26,387 nt of DNA from an uncultured Eubacteriales bacterium. Its GTDB lineage: Bacteria > Bacillota > Clostridia > Oscillospirales > CAG-272. A model generated the notes under the pieces. The model saw nothing but the letters and a program-made list of their open reading frames with translations, was not told the DNA's origin and ran no database searches. Shown here piece by piece: positions 21,557 through 26,387 of this stretch. The position numbers and the translations under genes are program-made. Numbering within the stretch: position 1 is the first letter of the stretch; each line of letters begins with the position of its first letter. The stretch spans positions 1-26,387 of the forward strand of contig CAKSLR010000009.1 in NCBI GenBank assembly GCA_934467435.1, given 5' to 3'.

Positions 21557-21601
21557 TGTGGTACATGATACGGGAGAATGAAAAATTTTCTCCCTCCCAC
21601 A
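21557..21601 (-). promoter_or_regulatory. Ribosomal protein L1 autoregulatory leader (mimic of the 23S L1 site)
   Basis: In the rplK leader RNA, TGTGG (21597-21601 on the minus strand) pairs with CCACA (21557-21561), and GGGAGA pairs with TCTCCC (21572-21577/21589-21594). Between them is an asymmetric internal loop with GA on one side and GTATCATGTA on the other. The 23S rRNA L1 site shows the same elements, GTGGGAGG on one strand and ATACCAC on the other. Known L1 leaders in bacteria sit at exactly this place. Confidence 0.65.
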
Positions 21602-21650
21602 AATTGCCCCTCCCCTTCCCGGGGGAGGAAAAAGAAGTTTTGCGCGGGTT

Positions 21651-22193
21651 TTATGCGGTTACCTTGATATCCTTTACATCCACAATAATCGGAATATCCC
21701 GCTTGCCGGTAGCGGCAAGCACGGTCACCTGTTTCTTGTCCTCGGAAATCTCCTGAACGGTACCGCTGTACCCTTCAAACATACCCGAAACGATAGAAAC
21801 CACATCGCCGACGGCGAAGCCGACGGTTTCCTTACGGCTCTCTACATGCAGGGCATCCACCTCTGCATCCGTCAACGGAACCGGCTTGGAGCCGGGACCG
21901 ACAAAACCTGTCACGCCGGTAATGTTTCTCACCACGTGCCAACTTTCGTCCGTCATAATCATTTTGATCAGAACGTAACTGGGAAACACCTTTGTTTCCA
22001 CTTCCTTGACCACACCCTTATCATTGACCGACTGCGTAATTTCCACAGGAATCTGCACGTCAAAGATCAGGTCGCCAAGACCACGGTTTTCCACAATCCG
22101 TTCGATACTGCTTTTTACCTTGTTTTCATAACCGGAATACGTATGCGCGACGTACCACCTGGGACCAAGGTTCATCTGATCAATATCGCTCAT
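21651..22193 (-). CDS. nusG: Transcription termination/antitermination factor NusG
   Basis: 180 residues: an NGN domain that binds the RNA polymerase clamp (WYVAHTYSGYENKVKSSIE, then VTGFVGPGSKPVPL near 97-110) and a C-terminal KOW domain (VGDVVSIVSGMFEGYSGTVQEI, about 127-148). It suppresses pausing and links polymerase to the ribosome or Rho. Full length with no insertion. It starts 12 bp after secE. The 112-bp gap to rplK holds the L1-type leader and a C-rich hairpin without a T run. Confidence 0.97.
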   Translation of the reverse strand: MSDIDQMNLGPRWYVAHTYSGYENKVKSSIERIVENRGLGDLIFDVQIPVEITQSVNDKGVVKEVETKVFPSYVLIKMIMTDESWHVVRNITGVTGFVGPGSKPVPLTDAEVDALHVESRKETVGFAVGDVVSIVSGMFEGYSGTVQEISEDKKQVTVLAATGKRDIPIIVDVKDIKVTA

Positions 22194-22205
22194 CGCCGCA
22201 CGCCT

Positions 22206-22439
22206 TTATATCAGATTTCCGAGAGCGGTAATTGCCTGGGAAAAAGCAAAATCCAGCACACCGATCACCGCGCCGATCGCCACAACGGCAATCACGACCA
22301 CAATCGCGTTCTTGCGAACATCCGGCCAGGACATCCACACAACCTTCTTCATCTCGCTGCGATAGTCGCGCCAGAACTTTGCAATGCGCGCCCCCAAGCG
22401 GCGGAAGAAGTTCGGTTTCTTTTCCGTAGTTTCTGCCAT
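22206..22439 (-). CDS. secE: Preprotein translocase subunit SecE
   Basis: 77 residues: a basic amphipathic N terminus (KKPNFFRRLGARIAKFW), the conserved surface helix (EMKKVVWMSWPD, 29-40) and a single C-terminal membrane helix (about 44-66). This is the short Gram-positive form that clamps SecY. It lies in the usual place between rpmG and nusG. Confidence 0.97.
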   Translation of the reverse strand: MAETTEKKPNFFRRLGARIAKFWRDYRSEMKKVVWMSWPDVRKNAIVVVIAVVAIGAVIGVLDFAFSQAITALGNLI

Positions 22440-22482
22440 ATCACAAACCTCTCAAAAACAAATTCGGGAACCGCGGTGGAAC

Positions 22483-22632
22483 TTACTTAGTTTCCTTGTG
22501 CAGGGTATGTTTGCGGCAGAAACGGCAGTATTTGTTCCGTTCAAGTCTGTCGGGATCGTTCTTCTTGTTCTTCTCCGTGTCGTAGTTTCTCTGCTTGCAC
22601 TCACTGCATGCCAACGTAATTTTTACTCGCAT
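22483..22632 (-). CDS. rpmG: 50S ribosomal protein L33 (zinc-binding form)
   Basis: 49 residues: MRVKITLACSECKQRNYDT, then KKNDPDRLERNKYCRFCRKH. The four zinc ligands Cys9, Cys12, Cys36 and Cys39 are all present, so this is the C+ paralogue. AGGAGGTG precedes ATG at 22630-22632. First gene of rpmG-secE-nusG-rplK-rplA, the common Bacillota arrangement. The gene is small and easily missed by automatic ORF calling. Confidence 0.97.
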   Translation of the reverse strand: MRVKITLACSECKQRNYDTEKNKKNDPDRLERNKYCRFCRKHTLHKETK

Positions 22633-22772
22633 TTTCGGCACCTCCTATAAAATTTGAAGCCACGCTTCATCTTCGCCGCAAGCGGCGACGTACCTCCCTC
22701 CTGCCGGGAATTTGCGTGCGCGCCTGTCCCATTTTGCGGCACAACAAAAAACCCCCTAACAGAGGTAAGGTT

Positions 22773-22801
22773 AGTATATCATGTTTACTTTGGCTTGTCA
22801 A
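22773..22801 (-). promoter_or_regulatory. Sigma-A promoter of rpmG-secE-nusG-rplK-rplA
   Basis: On the minus strand TTGACA (22796-22801), 17 bp, TATACT (22773-22778). The leader of about 135 nt to rpmG contains a 7-bp hairpin TCGCCGC/GCGGCGA (22673-22688). Confidence 0.87.
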
Positions 22802-22833
22802 GTCTTTTTTTGGATTTTTCTTTTCAGAATCGC

Positions 22834-22868
22834 AAAAAAACGGCGACGCCTTCTGAGAGGCGTCGCCG
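22834..22868 (-). terminator. Terminator of the uracil permease gene
   Basis: A perfect 11-bp stem (22841-22851 with 22858-22868), 6-nt loop, then T7 on the minus strand (22834-22840). It lies 14 bp after the uraA stop. Confidence 0.93.
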
Positions 22869-22882
22869 GGGGAAAAGTGCGT

Positions 22883-24289
22883 TTATTTGTTTTCTTTCTC
22901 TTCGGTTGTTACCGTACCGAACATGGTCTCTTCCACAACGGCATTTTCGCTTGTCGGCGTTACCGTCTTCTGCACCTTTTCCTTACCGGGTTTGAGGATC
23001 AGGTTCGTCAGGATACCGAGGATGAGGGCGCAGGCGATATTCTTGATGGTCACAGGACCGATATCCACATGCAGCCCGCCGATGCCGGCAATCAGGATGG
23101 CAGCGACAATGAAGAGGTTCTTCGAATCATCGAGATCCACCTGCTTGAACATCCGCAGACCAGACACCGCGATGAAACCGTAAAGCGCTATGCAGATACC
23201 GCCGACCACACAGGTAGGAATGGTCTTGATGAAGGCGAGCGCGGGATAGAAGAACGCAAACACGATACACATGATTGCCGTGGTAAGGGTGGTGTAAACC
23301 GAAGCATTACCGGTAATGGCAACGCAGCCGATAGACTCACCGTACGTGGTATTCGGACAGCCGCCGAAGAGCGCACCGACGACAGATCCGACGCCGTCGC
23401 CGAGCAGGGTCTTATCCAACCCGGGATCCTTCAGCAGGTCACGCCCGATGATTGAACTGATGTTTTCATGGTCGGCAACGTGCTCGGCAAAGACCACGAA
23501 TGCAACCGGCGCGAAGGCAATGATGACGGCAAGCAGGTTGGTTGCATCAAAATCCCACGCATGAGCAAAGGTCAGATTCGGAACCCAGTTACTGAAATCC
23601 CCGATGGTGTTCAGTGCGGAGAAATCAATCAGGCGGCAGTATTCCACGCCGCAGAGGTTATAACCGATCAGGGTGATCAGCAGCGCCGTCAGATAACCGC
23701 CGGCAACACCGACCACAAACGGAATCATTTTGATTGCCTTGCTTCCCTTCACCGATGCCAGAATCGTGAAGAAGAAGGTAAGTACACCGACGAGCACGGC
23801 AAGCAGGTTGTAGTTTTCCTGTTTAGTCGCCACGTTCATCACATTATTCATGGCGGAACCGGCAAGATCCAGACCGATCAGTGCGACCGTAGGACCGATG
23901 ATCACAGGAGGCATCAGTTTGCTGATCCAGTTGGTACCGACCAGGCGAATGACGATGGCAAGAACAACATAAACCAACCCGGCAACCAGTGCGCCGAGCA
24001 TAATGCCGAAATAGCCGAATGAAGCCGCCGTTGCCAACGGAGAAATAAAAGCAAAGGAAGAACCGAGGAATACCGGACTCTTAAAACGGGTGAACAGCAG
24101 ATAAACAACGGTACCGACGCCCGCACCGATCATGGCGGCACCGGCGTTCAACAGTTCTTTGCCGGAAATATCGTTGACCAGAGCCGGCACCAGAATGGTA
24201 GCCGCAATGATGGCAAGAAGCTGCTGGAAGGCGTAAACGAGGTTTTTCGCGAACGGAGGTCTGTCGTGGATATCATAGACGAGTTTCAT
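22883..24289 (-). CDS. uraA: Uracil permease (NAT/NCS2 family, UraA/PyrP type)
   Basis: 468 residues from ATG at 24287-24289, chosen because AAGGAGAG precedes it; the frame is open 126 bp further, through the leader. About 14 membrane segments. The start DIHDRPPFAKNLVYAFQQLLA is the UraA N terminus. The substrate and proton residues of the family lie in FAEHVADH (Glu269, His274) and GGCPNTTYGE (Glu318, residues 309-318). It carries uracil into the cell with protons. The leader carries a PyrR-like site and a terminator hairpin, which supports pyrimidine control and the uracil substrate. The polar tail of about 30 residues (VQKTVTPTSEN onwards) is unremarkable. Confidence 0.95.
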   Translation of the reverse strand: MKLVYDIHDRPPFAKNLVYAFQQLLAIIAATILVPALVNDISGKELLNAGAAMIGAGVGTVVYLLFTRFKSPVFLGSSFAFISPLATAASFGYFGIMLGALVAGLVYVVLAIVIRLVGTNWISKLMPPVIIGPTVALIGLDLAGSAMNNVMNVATKQENYNLLAVLVGVLTFFFTILASVKGSKAIKMIPFVVGVAGGYLTALLITLIGYNLCGVEYCRLIDFSALNTIGDFSNWVPNLTFAHAWDFDATNLLAVIIAFAPVAFVVFAEHVADHENISSIIGRDLLKDPGLDKTLLGDGVGSVVGALFGGCPNTTYGESIGCVAITGNASVYTTLTTAIMCIVFAFFYPALAFIKTIPTCVVGGICIALYGFIAVSGLRMFKQVDLDDSKNLFIVAAILIAGIGGLHVDIGPVTIKNIACALILGILTNLILKPGKEKVQKTVTPTSENAVVEETMFGTVTTEEKENK

Positions 24290-24334
24290 ATTTTTCTCTC
24301 TCCTTGATTTTTTCGGAGAATCCTGTCGCGGGCA

Positions 24335-24366
24335 ACAAAAAAGTATCCTGCCCGTAAGCCGGATAC
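24335..24366 (-). terminator. Attenuator terminator in the uraA leader
   Basis: On the minus strand GTATCC (24361-24366) pairs with GGATAC (24343-24348), with an inner GC/GC across a G-A mismatch, followed by TTTTTTG. It ends about 50 nt before the uraA start codon, where a transcription attenuator is expected. CGGGC within it can alternatively pair with a GCCCG just downstream. Confidence 0.65.
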
Positions 24367-24410
24367 CAACACCTATCAAAAAAGCCTGTGACGCACGCGC
24401 GCCCCGGACA

Positions 24411-24447
24411 GACAAATCTTAAAGGCATCTCTGTACCCTACTTAAAG
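24411..24447 (-). promoter_or_regulatory. PyrR-type RNA binding hairpin in the uraA leader
   Basis: The minus-strand RNA GGTACAGAGATGCC (24424-24437) fits the PyrR site ARUCCNGNGAGGYU as a hairpin: the hexaloop CAGAGA matches CNGNGA, the U-G pair is kept, and the two other pairs differ by compensating changes (A-U to G-C, C-G to A-U). Below it TCTTTAA and TTTAAGA pair with one U-U mismatch, and a 5'-side bulge GTAG lies between, as in known sites. PyrR with UMP binding here would favour the downstream terminator. Confidence 0.6.
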
Positions 24448-24469
24448 ACCGTTCTCCGTACCGTCCGTT

Positions 24470-24498
24470 ATCATAACACAAGATGTGTCGTTTGTCAA
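24470..24498 (-). promoter_or_regulatory. Sigma-A promoter of uraA
   Basis: On the minus strand TTGACA (24493-24498), 17 bp, TATGAT (24470-24475). The leader to the start codon is about 175 nt. Confidence 0.87.
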
Positions 24499-24608
24499 GT
24501 ATTTTTTAAGATTTTATGTCGAATTTCTTTTTCCCCTGCGGCGCTTCGTTCCTTTTTCGCACTTTTGTAAATATTTCGGAAACGCTCTCGGTTTTTTTGT
24601 GGGAACAC

Positions 24609-24637
24609 TTGCAATTTTCCCAAAGAACGGCTATAAT
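24609..24637 (+). promoter_or_regulatory. Sigma-A promoter of yajC
   Basis: TTGCAA (24609-24614), 17 bp, TATAAT (24632-24637), then AAGGAG (24664-24669) before ATG. Divergent from uraA. Confidence 0.85.
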
Positions 24638-24675
24638 GGTAGGGACATCGGAAATTAAGAAAAAAGGAGTTTTGA

Positions 24676-25047
24676 ATGATGTTTGCGTTTTTACTGGACG
24701 GTACCCAGGCAGGTACCACAACCGGCTCCGCCCCCAGCTGGATCACCTGGGTCGGGCTTGCCGCCATTGTGGTTGTGTTCTATTTCATCGTCATCCGCCC
24801 CTCCCGGAAACAGGAGAAAGAGGCTGCCGCCATGCGGTCTTCCCTTCAGGTAGGAGATGAAGTTACCACCATCGGCGGTATTATCGGCGAAATTGTCAGC
24901 ATGAAGGAAGACACCATCACCATCGTCACGAGCAAAGCCGGCACAAAAATCCGTTTCCTCAAGAGTGCGGTGCGTTCGGTCGATGTGTCTGCGGCGGAAA
25001 AGAATGCGCCGAAGACCGAAAGTGCCCCCGAAACCGAAAACAAATAA
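24676..25047 (+). CDS. yajC: Preprotein translocase subunit YajC
   Basis: 123 residues: a short periplasmic N terminus, one membrane helix (about 23-43, ending FIVIRPSRKQ) and a cytoplasmic domain with LQVGDEVTTIGGIIGEIVSM (about 57-76), the YajC signature. The C-terminal tail is Glu/Lys-rich. YajC associates with SecDF and helps membrane insertion. secD/secF and tgt, its usual neighbours, are not in the window. The next gene is a TIGR04086-type membrane protein, a known partner of yajC by position. ATG 24676 or 24679 may be used. Confidence 0.96.
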   Translation: MMFAFLLDGTQAGTTTGSAPSWITWVGLAAIVVVFYFIVIRPSRKQEKEAAAMRSSLQVGDEVTTIGGIIGEIVSMKEDTITIVTSKAGTKIRFLKSAVRSVDVSAAEKNAPKTESAPETENK

Positions 25048-25066
25048 TCGCTCTTCATAATCAGAC

Positions 25067-25114
25067 AACCTCCGTCATATATTCTAGCAGATAGAATCAT
25101 GACGGAGGTTTTTT
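25067..25114 (+). terminator. Terminator hairpin that also contains the next gene's ribosome-binding site
   Basis: A 12-bp stem AACCTCCGTCAT (25067-25078) / ATGACGGAGGTT (25099-25110), a small internal loop, a 6-bp inner stem ATTCTA/TAGAAT with loop GCAGA, then T6 (25109-25114). The 3' arm holds GGAGG (25104-25108), and ATG follows directly after the T run at 25115. Confidence 0.85.
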
Positions 25115-25552
25115 ATGGAATCTTCCCCTATCCTTGCGCGGCGAAAGGAAAAGGCGCCGCACACTTTCGGTTTTTGTGTGGCAAGCGCCGCGGTCTTTTC
25201 CCTTCTGATATTTCTCCTGCTTTCCCTTGTGGCGGCTGCCGTTCTTGCCCGCCGTGAGGATCCGACCGCCTACGTACTGCCCGTTGCCTACGCACTCGCG
25301 CTGTTTTCGGCATTTCTCTCCGGTTTTCTTGCCGCGCGGAAACGAGGGCGACAGGGGTTGTTTTGTGGGCTGAGCGCCGGCACGGTACTCGCTCTGCTTT
25401 TTATCGTGCTCTTCTTCGTTTTTCTCGGGGACACCATGCCAAACATCGGCGGGCTGCTGCTCTTCTACTTTCTCTTCCCCTTTCTCGCTGCGCTCGGCGG
25501 ACTGTGCGGAGCAAAGAAACGCGTCCCCCGACGCCGCAGGCGATCAGTCTGA
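25115..25552 (+). CDS. TIGR04086-type membrane protein, yajC neighbour
   Basis: 145 residues with four hydrophobic segments (about 24-44, 53-73, 83-106 and 113-131), a basic loop (ARKRGRQG) and a very basic C terminus (RRRRRSV). Size, topology and position after yajC match the TIGR04086 family of Bacillota, whose role is unknown. The only ribosome-binding site, GGAGG six nt before ATG, lies in the 3' arm of the preceding terminator hairpin, so translation requires that hairpin to open or transcription to start inside it. The gene ends convergent with the murA-type gene, overlapping it by 9 bp. Confidence 0.82.
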   Translation: MESSPILARRKEKAPHTFGFCVASAAVFSLLIFLLLSLVAAAVLARREDPTAYVLPVAYALALFSAFLSGFLAARKRGRQGLFCGLSAGTVLALLFIVLFFVFLGDTMPNIGGLLLFYFLFPFLAALGGLCGAKKRVPRRRRRSV

Positions 25553-26387
25553 TTGCTCGCAAATGTCAGCGCCGATCTGCCTGAACTTTTCTACATAGTT
25601 TTCATATCCGCGCTCCAGCCACCAGGGGTCATGCAGGACGCTTTCGCCTTCTGCCGCGCAGGCGGCTATGAGCAGCGCCGCCCCGGCGCGCAGATCGGGA
25701 ACGGTCATTTCCGCACCGTGCAGCGATGTTCCGCGCACCGTGGCAACGCTATCGGAGAGGGAGATGGCAGCACCCATATTTTGCAGTTCTGTCGCATAAC
25801 GGAACCGATGCTGCCAGATATTCTCCTGCACGCGGCTCCCCCCCTCCGTCGTGCAAAGATACGCGGTCATTTGCGGTTGCAGGTCGGTAGGAAAACCGGG
25901 ATACGGATGTGTTGTAACCTCTACACCGTGCAGGGGAGAGATTCCGAACACCGTAATATCCGTGTCGGTGCAATCCACATCCGCCCCCGATTCCCGCAGT
26001 TTCTCAAGCAATGCGCGCAAATGCCCGGGGTGTACGCCGCGAACCCGAACCGCACCTCGTGTAGCGGCACCTGCCAAAAGATAAGTTCCTGCTTCTATCA
26101 TATCGGGAACCACCGCATAGGTGCACCCACGCAGGTGGCGCACACCTCGGATGCGAATCGTGGCGGTACCGGCGCCTCGGATATCCGCCCCTGCACGATT
26201 GAGAAAGGCGGCAAGATCGGCAATGTGCGGCTCGCTTGCCGCCATATGCAGTACGCTTTCCCCCTCCGTCAGAACCGCCGCCAGAATGGCGTTGACCGTC
26301 GCTCCGACCGAAACGGTATCAAAACAGATTTTTGCCCCGCGCAGGCGTGTGCCCCGGACGTGAATCTCCTGCTCCGAGAGAGAAACC
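25544..26387 (-). CDS. murA: UDP-N-acetylglucosamine 1-carboxyvinyltransferase (MurA), N terminus outside the window
   Basis: The visible 280 residues run on in frame to the window end without a start codon of their own; the internal ATG at 26245 is not the start. They cover about residues 140-419 of the usual enzyme: LRGAKI, DTVSVGATVN near the left end, the EPSP-synthase-like inner repeat, FPTDLQPQ with the catalytic-base Asp (Asp305 in E. coli), and DLRAGAALLIAACAAEG with the conserved Arg. The active-site Cys/Asp loop and Lys22 lie beyond the window. It transfers enolpyruvate from PEP to UDP-GlcNAc, the first committed step of peptidoglycan synthesis, and is the fosfomycin target. Bacillota often have two copies; which one this is cannot be told. 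Confidence 0.92.
   Translation of the reverse strand, partial: VSLSEQEIHVRGTRLRGAKICFDTVSVGATVNAILAAVLTEGESVLHMAASEPHIADLAAFLNRAGADIRGAGTATIRIRGVRHLRGCTYAVVPDMIEAGTYLLAGAATRGAVRVRGVHPGHLRALLEKLRESGADVDCTDTDITVFGISPLHGVEVTTHPYPGFPTDLQPQMTAYLCTTEGGSRVQENIWQHRFRYATELQNMGAAISLSDSVATVRGTSLHGAEMTVPDLRAGAALLIAACAAEGESVLHDPWWLERGYENYVEKFRQIGADICEQSD

Noticed and set aside
21605..21640. C-rich hairpin between nusG and rplK as a terminator
   Set aside because: No T run follows on the minus strand, so it is not an intrinsic terminator; it may only be part of the leader fold.
24290..24470. Purine, xanthine or guanidine riboswitch in the uraA leader
   Set aside because: None of the conserved core segments is present; the PyrR-type hairpin explains the leader better.

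Overview
This window is an ordinary chromosomal stretch from a Bacillota/Clostridia-type bacterium, probably a gut Oscillospirales- or Christensenellales-like lineage and possibly a metagenome-assembled genome. The signs are AGGAGG ribosome-binding sites, sigma-A promoters with 17-bp spacers, many U-tract terminators, tRNA genes with encoded CCA, the order rpmG-secE-nusG-rplK-rplA, a TatD-linked radical SAM gene, a yajC-linked TIGR04086-type membrane gene, and a PyrR-like attenuation site before a uracil permease gene. I do not assign a species.

Layout from left to right. 2-2856 (-) is a complete proline operon, proB-proA-proC. 2975-3560 is a scar made of an IS200/IS605 3' end (tnpA tail plus end hairpins) joined to a frameshifted, probable serine-recombinase piece. 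3613-4084 (-) is a tRNA-Arg/His/Val operon. 4151-5278 (-) holds an NfeD-like protein and an unrecognised membrane-anchored protein. 5439-7573 (+) is an acyl-activating enzyme with its own acyl carrier protein. 7575-9888 (-) is an operon of a membrane 4Fe-4S protein, a chimeric aldo/keto-reductase::ECF-S gene, a DUF1893 protein and a diverged Smr-like protein. 9904-11017 (-) is a serine beta-lactamase-family hydrolase, and 11123-11407 (-) a tRNA-Lys/Ala operon. 11467-12732 (-) is enolase. 12789-16340 (-) is metG-tatD-radical SAM.

16490-19500 is the accessory part. It has a strong plus-strand promoter driving an unassigned structured RNA of about 210 nt that ends at a good terminator, a frameshifted TfoX-like gene, a 5'-truncated cupin, an intact iron-dependent alcohol dehydrogenase, and a composite scar of a copper-chaperone (HMA) start fused to an internally deleted FtsX-type permease. 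From 19538 on lie a hypothetical gene at the tail of the L33-SecE-NusG-L11-L1 operon (with an L1-type autoregulatory leader before rplK), a uracil permease with a PyrR-like leader, divergent yajC plus a TIGR04086-type membrane gene whose ribosome-binding site lies inside the preceding terminator hairpin, and the 3' two thirds of a murA-type gene.

Housekeeping genes look intact. What stands out are at least five deletion or frameshift scars between them: the IS/recombinase scar, AKR::ECF-S, TfoX, cupin and HMA::FtsX. This suggests ongoing gene erosion by small deletions, or local assembly problems. The best candidates for something undescribed are the RNA at 16525-16740 and the terminator/ribosome-binding-site overlap at 25067-25117. 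I found no CRISPR array, prophage, toxin-antitoxin pair or defence system.
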